From a virus: DNA of 47,709 nucleotides. This document shows, in pieces, positions 8,055-14,349 of this stretch (position 1 is its first letter; each line of letters opens with the position of its first letter). The stretch is taken from positions 1-47,709 of the IMG/VR virus record IMGVR_UViG_3300027861_000047; one strand, given 5' to 3'. The position numbers were made by a program, and so were the translations under genes. Under the pieces are notes generated by a model that ran no database searches, had not been told where the DNA came from, and was given only the letters and a program-made list of their open reading frames with translations.

Positions 8055-8404
8055 GCGGCGCGAGGTCTAGGCGTAAGGGCGCACAAAACGAGCGCAGGCT
8101 CGCGAAGATGTTCGCCGAGGTTATGCCAGGCGAGGACGTGCGGCGCGGGTTACAGTATCAAAACCGGTTTGGGCGCGACAAGGTACCCGACGTTGAGTGC
8201 CCGGTGTTTTGGGTAGAGGCTAAGGTCGGAAAGAAGCCAAACCCACGGGCGGCGATGGTGCAGGCTCGCGCTGATACGTGCAAGGGCAAGATCCCGATTG
8301 CGGTAATACGTGACGACGGCGCACCAGATGACGAGTTCGTGTGCATAGGGCTCGCGGACTTCCTCGACTTCGTTGGCGAGTGGTGGGAACGAGGAGAGCG
8401 GTGA
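8051..8404 (+). CDS. PDDEXK-type nuclease, Holliday-junction-resolvase-like
   Basis: A 117-residue basic protein with a plausible PDDEXK active site: E14 in [10 protein letters not shown]47 in VPDVE, then E56-A-K58 in FWVEAKVG, and Q71. Spacing and length fit small phage endonucleases of the resolvase/VRR-NUC kind that cut branched DNA during replication and before packaging. ATGA coupling with the previous gene places it in the replication operon. Substrate preference cannot be read from sequence. Confidence 0.72.
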   Translation: MSGARSRRKGAQNERRLAKMFAEVMPGEDVRRGLQYQNRFGRDKVPDVECPVFWVEAKVGKKPNPRAAMVQARADTCKGKIPIAVIRDDGAPDDEFVCIGLADFLDFVGEWWERGER

Positions 8405-8517
8405 ACATATACGAAGATCCGCAGCAGTGGAATACGCTGCCGGTTTGGTTCTGGTTTATTGTGTGCGCGTTGAGCATTGGTGCTTGCGCGTGGATTGAGT
8501 ACAGAGTTAGGAAATAG
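8401..8517 (+). CDS. Tiny single-pass membrane protein
   Basis: A 38-residue frame starting at GTG (8401), which overlaps the previous stop as GTGA and has GAGGAG 5 bases upstream. It has a short polar N-terminus, one hydrophobic helix ([17 protein letters not shown]) and a basic C-terminal tail YRVRK. Early-region phage microproteins of this form often act on the host membrane, but no function is shown. Confidence 0.6.
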   Translation: MNIYEDPQQWNTLPVWFWFIVCALSIGACAWIEYRVRK

Positions 8518-8535
8518 AGAAAAAGGAGACAAGAG

Positions 8536-9237
8536 ATGAGTTTACAGGGCAAGATAAAAACGATGTGGGCAGACGAGGAAATCGATTACATCGTGGGGCT
8601 TTATGAAGAGCACGCAGACTCCCGGCGCAGTAAGGCGGGGTATCTAGGGCAGACATTTTGGGAGGACTTGACGGAGGACCATTTCGCAGCTTGGCAGAAG
8701 CGCCGTTCATTTAAGTCAGTACGGCAGAAGGTTCTCTCGACACTAGATGCCAGAAGGCAAGAAGACGGCAAGCCAGCAAGAAGGCGAGCGGCGTCTAACA
8801 ATACAAGGCTCGACGACTCCGAGGTGCTGCCGACGTTCGACCTGATGATGCTCGCGCATTTCATATACGGCTTCAGCTTTGAGGGCAGAGCAGAGGGGAG
8901 AGTCTGTTTTCCAGGCGGTCACGAGGAAATAAGGCAGAGAATGGCACAGTGCGGGCTAACAATGTCGTGCGACGACATCGAGAAGAACCTAACGTCGGGA
9001 TGGCTAAGGAGCGTGCGAGTCAAAAATCACACGCTCGGCGGGCTTTGGACCGTGAACACCCTTGGGTCTCGCATAACTATCCAGACGGTAGGGTATCGAG
9101 GTTTTCACTCTTTCTTGACGATGTGCAAAACCAATCGAGTCATCGAGCGGGCAGAAAGGCAGAGGCTAAAGCTACACAAGAAGCCGAGCGCGCCAAAGCT
9201 AAACGCGGGCTCCGTGAGTCGTGGAATGCTACTTTAG
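8536..9237 (+). CDS. Hypothetical protein with Myb/SANT-like N-terminus
   Basis: A 233-residue protein with a good ribosome site (AAGGAG, 9 bases before ATG). The first ~75 residues are helical with spaced tryptophans and aromatics (MWADEEIDYIV, FWEDLT, AAWQKR), reminiscent of Myb/SANT DNA-binding helices. The middle is mixed alpha/beta, and the C-terminus is basic. It lies in the early region and may bind DNA. I do not recognise the family. Confidence 0.7.
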   Translation: MSLQGKIKTMWADEEIDYIVGLYEEHADSRRSKAGYLGQTFWEDLTEDHFAAWQKRRSFKSVRQKVLSTLDARRQEDGKPARRRAASNNTRLDDSEVLPTFDLMMLAHFIYGFSFEGRAEGRVCFPGGHEEIRQRMAQCGLTMSCDDIEKNLTSGWLRSVRVKNHTLGGLWTVNTLGSRITIQTVGYRGFHSFLTMCKTNRVIERAERQRLKLHKKPSAPKLNAGSVSRGMLL

Positions 9238-9368
9238 TGCGGATTTCAACCGAGTACCTTTTAAGCCAGGCGGACCCCGTGACAATTCAGTCCGGGGTGC
9301 TCGCTTTGGGGGTTGTGGGGGTCTTGGTTGTGGGGGTTTGGATTTTGATTTCGGGGGGTGACCGATGA
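9237..9368 (+). CDS. Possible small membrane protein
   Basis: A 43-residue frame whose GTG overlaps the previous stop (TAGTG). It has one strong hydrophobic segment (VLALGVVGVLVVGVWILI). The frame extends further upstream inside the previous gene, so the start is uncertain, and no clear ribosome site is present. Support is the stop/start coupling and the membrane helix only. Confidence 0.45.
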   Translation: MRISTEYLLSQADPVTIQSGVLALGVVGVLVVGVWILISGGDR

Positions 9369-9448
9369 TTCTGTTTCTGTGCGCTGTTTCGCTTTGTACG
9401 CATATCGCCCAAAGTATACCGGGGCGGTTGTCCTCCCATTTCCGTTAA
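9365..9448 (+). CDS. Possible 27-residue hydrophobic peptide
   Basis: This frame starts at an ATGA overlap with the previous one and encodes a short peptide with a hydrophobic start (MILFLCAVSLC) and a basic end. It could be a microprotein or chance. It is listed because the stop/start overlap repeats the local pattern; evidence is thin. Confidence 0.25.
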   Translation: MILFLCAVSLCTHIAQSIPGRLSSHFR

Positions 9449-9667
9449 GCATGATTTACGGACAGAAAGGTTTACACTTGGAGTCAGATGTAGACTTTTT
9501 GGCTCATTGGGACACGGGCTGTTAAACTTTCTCACCGATGTTCAAGTCTTGCTCCCCTAAGCGAAATGATTTATTTTCCACCGTGTGCTTTTTTACGCTT
9601 GTAAAAGACGCAAGACGTATATATAACTAAGAACAGGTAGAGAGAACAACGCAAACGGAGAAACAAG
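9449..9667 (+). promoter_or_regulatory. Non-coding stretch ending in early promoter P1
   Basis: The first ~140 bases hold nothing I can name. Then comes a promoter: -35 TTGTAA (9599-9604), 17-bp spacer, -10 TATAAC (9622-9627). A perfect inverted repeat TTTTAC-GCTT-GTAAAA (9591-9606) overlaps the -35 and is a likely operator. The transcribed start (TAAGAACAGGTAG) is nearly identical to that of the promoter at 13380-13408. GGAG lies 9 bases before the ATG at 9668. Confidence 0.7.
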
Positions 9668-9847
9668 ATGAAGAAAACGCAAATACAAGAGGCAAAGTTT
9701 TGGTTCGAGAATGGCGATTTTGCAGGCGTCGCGGTTTTGGGTGAGGGCGAAAATGTTGACGTCTGGTTTTGCTATAGTCGAAGCGATATCTTTCTAGGTA
9801 CGGCGAATTATCTGACAGGGTGCCGAAACTTAATCATCGGGTACTAA
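9668..9847 (+). CDS. Small hypothetical early protein
   Basis: A 59-residue protein, first gene after promoter P1, with GGAG upstream of the ATG. It is mixed hydrophobic and aromatic (AKFWFENGDF, VWFCYSRSD) and looks like a compact alpha/beta domain. No homologous family is recognised. A hairpin with a UACG loop follows its stop. Confidence 0.6.
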   Translation: MKKTQIQEAKFWFENGDFAGVAVLGEGENVDVWFCYSRSDIFLGTANYLTGCRNLIIGY

Positions 9848-9856
9848 CCATTAACC

Positions 9857-9887
9857 CGCCGCCCTACGGGGCGGCATTTCAACGGAG
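9857..9887 (+). other. Conserved hairpin with UACG loop, copy 1
   Basis: Seven-base stem GCCGCCC/GGGCGGC closing a UACG tetraloop (9858-9875), followed by CATTTCAACGGAG (9875-9887). The same element occurs at 13718-13748 with a compensatory base-pair change, which supports an RNA-level function. It lies between a small gene and the ribosome site of the next gene, with no U-run, so it is not a standard terminator. mRNA stabilisation or processing is possible. Confidence 0.7.
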
Positions 9888-9897
9888 AGTTTAAGGA

Positions 9898-11049
9898 ATG
9901 AATCCACAAGAAAAGATCAAGAGCGATTACGAGGCATATGGATGCACGGGCGAGTATGACAGAGACCGCGCCGGCGGATGGCGGTCGGTCGCGCCGCATT
10001 ACGAAAGAATATCTTCGAATGGTCTTGCGCTGCTCGACCGGTCTTATCGAAATCAAGTTATGTCGGGAGTATTACCGGTTGACGAGGAAATGTCGAGCCT
10101 GGACTCGTTCGGCATGAAGCCTGTCGAGTCTGGTTGGGTAATGCTCGAAGTCGTAGACGACGAGATAGGGTTGTCACGGCTGAATAGTGCTCTAGCCGAG
10201 CATCGGCCAATGAGGTCCGAGCGAGAAGCGTACTCGGCTCATTTTTTGACGGTTACTAGGTGTTGGCAGGCTCAGGGCGCACCGTTGGTCAATCTTGGTC
10301 CGGTGATGACTGGAGAGCTAAGGGCGCTCGCCAAGTCGTATGAGTATCGAGATGATTTCATTCCGAGCTTGATGGAAAAGCTGCCATTTAAGTTTTTCTA
10401 TCTAAAGTGCCACATGGAGAAGACTGGCGATCATCTTGGTGATCACATTGAGGGCGCGTACATATGCAATTCGAAGCACAACGGCAGAGATTCTCTTTGC
10501 GTATTGATTGACGACGGATTCACCCTTGACCCGTGGCACTGCGTATCAAACAACGACGGATATTCGTTCATGGTCGGGCATAATAACGTCGCGTTTACCG
10601 AGCTTTCTAATCTTGTGCCATATGGCAACAGGCGAGCAAAAGCAGGATGGATGCTTACGGTGCTGGATGGGCTTTTGCGCTATCTTGACTCTGTTAACCG
10701 AGAAGTTGAAGACCCTACGCCAGTGATAAGAGCGGCACTCAATAGCGGCAAAAAGTCGAAGATTCGCAAAGCGCTTAATCAGATGGTGGGCAAGCGTAAA
10801 ATCTGGATCGAGCCGACGTTAGAGCGCAAGGCAGTAGAGCAAGGCATCACAGGCGCAAAGCTATCGAGCGGGCACATTAGGCGCGGGCACTTACATACGT
10901 ATTACACTGGAGCAAAGCTAGACGCTGACGGGCTCAGGATTCCCAAGGAGAAGCGTAAGAAGGTTGTGAAGTTCGTTGCGCCGACGTGGGTAGGGCCGCG
11001 CATGATGACCTCCGAGCCGAAGGAATACGGAATAAGGGCGAACCAATGA
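9898..11049 (+). CDS. Hypothetical 383-residue early protein
   Basis: I do not recognise a defined family. The N-terminal two thirds are mixed alpha/beta with several Cys/His (CHMEKTGDHLGDHIEG, DPWHCVSNN). The C-terminus is basic with SGHIRRGHLHTYY and then VKFVAPTWVGPRM. RGH-type motifs followed by a W-x-P ending occur in a group of mobile-element proteins that includes AcrVA2-like sequences; I cannot confirm membership. Base composition is more AT-rich than the neighbours, hinting at transfer. AAGGA precedes the ATG, and its end overlaps the exonuclease start (ATGA). Confidence 0.7.
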   Translation: MNPQEKIKSDYEAYGCTGEYDRDRAGGWRSVAPHYERISSNGLALLDRSYRNQVMSGVLPVDEEMSSLDSFGMKPVESGWVMLEVVDDEIGLSRLNSALAEHRPMRSEREAYSAHFLTVTRCWQAQGAPLVNLGPVMTGELRALAKSYEYRDDFIPSLMEKLPFKFFYLKCHMEKTGDHLGDHIEGAYICNSKHNGRDSLCVLIDDGFTLDPWHCVSNNDGYSFMVGHNNVAFTELSNLVPYGNRRAKAGWMLTVLDGLLRYLDSVNREVEDPTPVIRAALNSGKKSKIRKALNQMVGKRKIWIEPTLERKAVEQGITGAKLSSGHIRRGHLHTYYTGAKLDADGLRIPKEKRKKVVKFVAPTWVGPRMMTSEPKEYGIRANQ

Positions 11050-11909
11050 AGTACGTACAAACAAAAACAATCGGCGGGACGGCGGTGTCATCCATTCTCG
11101 GGCTCAACCCGTGGTCGGGACCGTGGGATGCTTGGGACCGTATTGTAAACGGCACCACCATCGAGCCAAACGAGGCGATGGAGCGCGGCACACGGCTAGA
11201 GGGACCGATTGCAGAGATAGCGCAAGGCGTGCTCGGCATTGACCTTATAGAGCCAGCAGAGACGACCACAATCATTGACGGTGTGTTTAGTGCATCGGCG
11301 GACCGCTTCGGGTACGTAGACGGCAAGCGGCAAGCCATAATCGAAATCAAGACGGCGAGCAGCTACGCAACGATTGACCCAGTTCCAAATCATTATTGGC
11401 TACAGGTGCAGCATTACTTATGGGCATTCAATCTTGACCGTGGCGTACTGGTAGCGCTTCAAGCCTTCCCAGAGGTGTTTAGAATGCTCGACACGGCGGA
11501 CGATGTAGACTTCGCGCTAACACGCAAGGCGGCGAATCTGGTTATCCACGAGATAGAGCGCGACCCGCGATATGGCGAGCACACGATTCCAAAGCTCCGC
11601 GACTGGTTCCAGCGTCACATCGTAGGCGGCGAGGTTCCGGACGTAGACGGCTCGAAGGCTTGCCGCGTGGGTTTGTTTGGCTTGCACGAAGAACGGACAG
11701 CAGAGAGCGAAGCAGAGCCCGAACTCGACGCATTGCTTACGCTTCGGCAGGCGGTAAAGAATACGGAAGCAAAGCAGAAAGAGCAGCGCGACATAATCGA
11801 GAACCAAATACGCGCGAAGATGGCGCACCGGCGCAAGGTGTCAGGCTCTGACTATTCGTGTACGCTATCTCGAAACAACCGGCTAACGTTTAAAGAGGCT
11901 ACAAATTAA
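11046..11909 (+). CDS. YqaJ-type (lambda exonuclease-like) viral recombinase
   Basis: A 287-residue 5'-3' exonuclease that makes 3' single-stranded ends for annealing. Landmarks: RGTRLEGPIAE (E52), SADRFGYVDG (D86), IIEIKTA (E100, K102) and WLQVQHYLW, the PD-(D/E)XK order of the YqaJ family. The C-terminal ~90 residues are a coiled helical tail. I start at 11046 because ATGA overlaps the previous stop; a longer frame from 10986 lacks a ribosome site. Its natural partner, the ERF annealing protein, is encoded about 20 kb away at 31019-31762. Confidence 0.9.
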   Translation: MKYVQTKTIGGTAVSSILGLNPWSGPWDAWDRIVNGTTIEPNEAMERGTRLEGPIAEIAQGVLGIDLIEPAETTTIIDGVFSASADRFGYVDGKRQAIIEIKTASSYATIDPVPNHYWLQVQHYLWAFNLDRGVLVALQAFPEVFRMLDTADDVDFALTRKAANLVIHEIERDPRYGEHTIPKLRDWFQRHIVGGEVPDVDGSKACRVGLFGLHEERTAESEAEPELDALLTLRQAVKNTEAKQKEQRDIIENQIRAKMAHRRKVSGSDYSCTLSRNNRLTFKEATN

Positions 11910-11910
11910 C

Positions 11911-12450
11911 ATGGAAGGGACAGCAAAGATGAAAGCTAGAGAGATTTTGGATTGCCCGTACCCAGATGCGGAGTATGTGCACATAGTTACGGTCATCGAC
12001 AATATAGGGCACCGAGACGATGAGCCCGAAGTGTACACGTTGACCGATGAATATATTTTATTGGACCGCCACCAGGCTATAAGATGGGCGACTGAGTTGT
12101 TTTTGAGTAGGCTGCTTGAGTGGGACTCTTTTAACTGTGAAATCGGTGACCGTGATCTTGATGATGAGTTTTTGGAAATCTTAAACAGCACACCAAAGAG
12201 CGAGCTAATGGAGAAGGTCTTTTCGCTTATTTGGGACAATAGTAGAGAGATCTTTAAAGTAAGCAATGCCGAGGTTTCTTATGAAATTAGAATTGAAAAA
12301 AGACCGGTCGTTACGGACGAGTTCACGCACGCCGAAGCATATGCGGCAAGGTTTAAGAAGCAAATTGAACACGGTCGCGCCTACGATGAGCGTATGAGCG
12401 CAATCTATAGGAAGGAATCCGAGGAGTTGCTTAAGATGAGCAAAGCTTGA
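11911..12450 (+). CDS. Hypothetical acidic protein
   Basis: A 179-residue acidic alpha/beta protein with no recognisable motif, no cysteine cluster and no membrane segment. The start may be the ATG at 11911 or the one at 11929, which has AAGGGA 8 bases upstream and looks better. The sequence is AT-richer than flanking genes, suggesting recent acquisition. It lies between the exonuclease and the HNH gene. Confidence 0.65.
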   Translation: MEGTAKMKAREILDCPYPDAEYVHIVTVIDNIGHRDDEPEVYTLTDEYILLDRHQAIRWATELFLSRLLEWDSFNCEIGDRDLDDEFLEILNSTPKSELMEKVFSLIWDNSREIFKVSNAEVSYEIRIEKRPVVTDEFTHAEAYAARFKKQIEHGRAYDERMSAIYRKESEELLKMSKA

Positions 12451-12461
12451 AGTGTAAAGCA

Positions 12462-12911
12462 ATGGAGCGGATACGCAGGCAAATCGAAAACGCGGATACG
12501 CTTGAGTGCATCGAGTACGCCGGAACGGGCGCGGCGAAAGGCGGATATGGGCGAATCACAATCCGCAGCCGTGGCAAGGCTTACAGCTTTGCGGCTCACC
12601 GTCTGGCGTACGAGCTAGCTCATGGCGAGCTACCCGAGGGGCATATAGTGCGGCACGCTTGCCATAATCCGAAATGTATCAACCCGGCACATCTTACCAG
12701 CGGAACACACAAGCAAAACGCGGGCGACAGAATGAGGGCGGGGCGATGCGCGCCACAGAGGGGCGAGAATAACGGCAACGCCAAAACATCCACACAGGAC
12801 CGCGAGCAGATACGGCTACGCAGGCAACGCGGCGAAACGTTGAAAAGCATTGCAGCGGACTACGGGCTACACTTTTCGACGATTTCGGCGATAGCTCGCA
12901 GCAGTAACTAA
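12462..12911 (+). CDS. HNH endonuclease (homing-type) with C-terminal HTH
   Basis: A 149-residue protein. It begins with a GYGRI strand typical of phage HNH proteins, then AAHRLAYEL, then the HNH core RHACHNPKCINPAHL with zinc-type Cys/His and the metal-binding histidines, and GTHKQNAGDR. Residues about 125-145 (TLKSIAADYGLHFSTISAI) form a helix-turn-helix for site choice. It resembles free-standing homing endonucleases. A TTG at 12447 overlapping the previous stop is an alternative start; neither start has a good ribosome site. Confidence 0.88.
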   Translation: MERIRRQIENADTLECIEYAGTGAAKGGYGRITIRSRGKAYSFAAHRLAYELAHGELPEGHIVRHACHNPKCINPAHLTSGTHKQNAGDRMRAGRCAPQRGENNGNAKTSTQDREQIRLRRQRGETLKSIAADYGLHFSTISAIARSSN

Positions 12912-12965
12912 GCCTCGCACAATCGCGCACATTCTGACACAATGTCGCCAAACGTGGGGGCATGT

Positions 12966-13337
12966 ATGAAATATCCGATATTCTACGAATACAGCAAAGT
13001 TCCGGCATTCCTCTCGAAGTTTGCGCCAATTAAAATCTATGCGATTAGCTTCGGGTGGTGGGTCTGGTGCCGCGGACCAGTCAACACAAGAGTCAAGACT
13101 CACGAGCGCATACATTACCTCCAACAGCGAGAACTCGGCTTCGTTCCTATGTGGGCACTCTACCTTCTTTCGTGGCTCGTGCTCTTCGTCTACTACTGTG
13201 GCGACGGGGCGAGGGCGTACCGTTGCATTGCGTTTGAACGAGAAGCGTACGACAACGACATCGACCCGCACTACCTCGATGACCGCAAACCCTTCGCGTG
13301 GATTCGCTATATTCTCGACCCCAGCCGCGAGCCTTAA
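12966..13337 (+). CDS. Membrane-associated zincin-like protein (HExxH)
   Basis: A 123-residue protein with KTHERIHYLQQREL, an HExxH motif (H46, E47, H50), followed by a hydrophobic segment (about 62-78, MWALYLLSWLVLFVYY) and then FEREAY, which could give the third zinc ligand (E91 or E93). This looks like a small zinc metalloprotease-like fold anchored in the membrane. The ATG at 12966 is preceded by GGGGG; the ATG at 12942 has no ribosome site. Activity is not proven and substrate is unknown. Confidence 0.65.
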   Translation: MKYPIFYEYSKVPAFLSKFAPIKIYAISFGWWVWCRGPVNTRVKTHERIHYLQQRELGFVPMWALYLLSWLVLFVYYCGDGARAYRCIAFEREAYDNDIDPHYLDDRKPFAWIRYILDPSREP

Positions 13338-13371
13338 CCGCACATAAAAAGCAGGCATTAAAAAAAGTGAA

Positions 13372-13451
13372 CCTTTTACTTGATTAATACGAAAAGGGTC
13401 TATATAACTAAGAACAAGTAAGGGAAACAAACAAACAACGGAGAAAACAAA
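13372..13451 (+). promoter_or_regulatory. Early promoter P2, twin of P1
   Basis: -35 TTGATT (13380-13385), 17-bp spacer, -10 TATAAC (13403-13408), then TAAGAACAAGTAA, nearly the same as at P1 (9622 onward). An inverted repeat CCTTTT/AAAAGG (13372-13377 and 13392-13397) brackets the -35. GGAG precedes the ATG at 13452. P1 and P2 look like copies of one cassette and are probably controlled together. Confidence 0.72.
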
Positions 13452-13709
13452 ATGAGCAACTTAATCGACATCACAGAAATGACTGACAGTGACATTGATA
13501 ACCTTTTAAACCCTATTGATGATGATCGCGGCTCTTACTTGAAAGACCTTGACCAGCAGATTGAGGGACTCAAAGAGGCGTTAGAGCCTCGTAAAGACAG
13601 CAAGCCGTGGGGCTACAATGGCGTTCACGATATCGAAAGAAAGTACATGCGCGAGGAGCTTGAGGTCTTATTGAGAGAGCGAGCAAGCGCAGCAAAGAGC
13701 GCACGATAG
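13452..13709 (+). CDS. Small acidic hypothetical protein
   Basis: An 85-residue protein, first gene after P2. The N-terminal 30 residues are Asp-rich (EMTDSDIDNLL, PIDDDRGSY); the rest is an amphipathic, charged helix that may form a coiled coil. There is no family match. The UACG hairpin follows the stop, as after the P1 gene. Confidence 0.65.
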   Translation: MSNLIDITEMTDSDIDNLLNPIDDDRGSYLKDLDQQIEGLKEALEPRKDSKPWGYNGVHDIERKYMREELEVLLRERASAAKSAR

Positions 13710-13717
13710 CCAAAACT

Positions 13718-13748
13718 CGCCGCTCTACGGAGCGGCATTTCAACGGAG
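13718..13748 (+). other. Conserved hairpin with UACG loop, copy 2
   Basis: Stem GCCGCTC/GAGCGGC with loop UACG (13719-13736), then CATTTCAACGGAG, the last bases of which give the ribosome site of the gene at 13757. Compared with the copy at 9857, one C-G pair is a T-A pair: both sides changed together. Confidence 0.7.
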
Positions 13749-13756
13749 GATACAGA

Positions 13757-13960
13757 ATGACGAAGCACGATCAACATGTAACGGGGCACACTTTGACCAC
13801 ATGCCCAGACCACGGCACGCGATACTACGCCCACGAAGGCGGGTGCGAAGATTGCGAGTTTGAACATGAAGCGCTGATTGATGACATAAACAAGCGGCTC
13901 GAAAGCCTAAGCCTCGCGCAGCTTGACAAACTGCTCGAATGTTTGGTGGGTTTGAACTAA
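13757..13960 (+). CDS. Small zinc-ribbon-like protein
   Basis: A 67-residue protein with GGAG 10 bases before the ATG. C/H spacing TTCPDHGTRYY, then GGCEDCEFEH, suggests one zinc site, followed by an acidic amphipathic helix. It could be a small adaptor or anti-host factor. Function is unknown. Confidence 0.65.
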   Translation: MTKHDQHVTGHTLTTCPDHGTRYYAHEGGCEDCEFEHEALIDDINKRLESLSLAQLDKLLECLVGLN

Positions 13961-14006
13961 TCGCGTCAATTCGATAAAATGATGACACCGGGGCACTTAG
14001 CTCCGG
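13952..14006 (+). promoter_or_regulatory. Promoter and leader hairpin before the gene at 14018
   Basis: -35 TTGAAC (13952-13957), 17-bp spacer, -10 TAAAAT (13975-13980). The leader then forms CCGGGGC/GCTCCGG around ACTTA (13988-14006, one G-U pair), ending just before the GGAGG ribosome site. The -35 lies at the very end of the previous gene. Confidence 0.55.
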
Positions 14007-14017
14007 ATGGAGGCAAT

Positions 14018-14173
14018 ATGAGAAAATTAAACTTTGTGCGGTTTACGAGCGCAGAGCTTCGCCGGCGCTGGTTTGAGGTTCAAGACTTCAGCATCGAAGA
14101 CGGCGGCGCGGTGTCGAAGTGTCGAAACCGAGTGTGGCGGTTTGATGGCTTGTGCGCGGTCAGGTGCTCATGA
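14018..14173 (+). CDS. Small basic hypothetical protein
   Basis: A 51-residue protein. ATG 14018 is chosen because TGGAGG lies 6 bases upstream; the frame extends to 13979 without a ribosome site. It is rich in Arg and aromatic residues, with two C-terminal cysteines. Unknown. Confidence 0.6.
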   Translation: MRKLNFVRFTSAELRRRWFEVQDFSIEDGGAVSKCRNRVWRFDGLCAVRCS

Positions 14174-14349
14174 TGACCAGACCAACAAAGGCAACCCCGC
14201 GCAAGTGGGGCAGCACGCCACCGGGCACAATCAAGGGACCGATGTCTCTACCGGTGAGCTATAACGTCAACGCGTACCAGGGCAACATTGAACTATCGAA
14301 GGCGAATAAAGGCGTTTTAAGGGCACGAGCGCACAATCCGTCAGCCTAA
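14170..14349 (+). CDS. Small basic hypothetical protein at operon end
   Basis: A 59-residue Pro/Lys/Asn-rich frame. It starts with ATG overlapping the previous stop (ATGA) and ends overlapping the convergent terminase stop by 4 bp. It has little predicted structure and a weak ribosome site. It may be a real small gene kept by coupling. Confidence 0.45.
   Translation: MMTRPTKATPRKWGSTPPGTIKGPMSLPVSYNVNAYQGNIELSKANKGVLRARAHNPSA

Noticed and set aside
8949-9236. Upstream part of the frame 8949-9368
   Set aside because: It overlaps the gene at 8536 for 290 bp; only its last part, with a membrane helix and TAGTG coupling, is kept.
9451-9525. 24-residue frame following the microprotein at 9365
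   Set aside because: No ribosome site, no distinctive composition; likely chance.
12447-12461. TTG start for the HNH gene
   Set aside because: It overlaps the previous stop but has no ribosome site; the ATG at 12462 agrees better with the usual start of the domain, though this is not settled.
13021-13347. 108-residue plus-strand frame inside the HExxH gene
   Set aside because: It is an out-of-frame shadow rich in Ser/Thr/Arg; the HExxH frame has the motif and a start signal.
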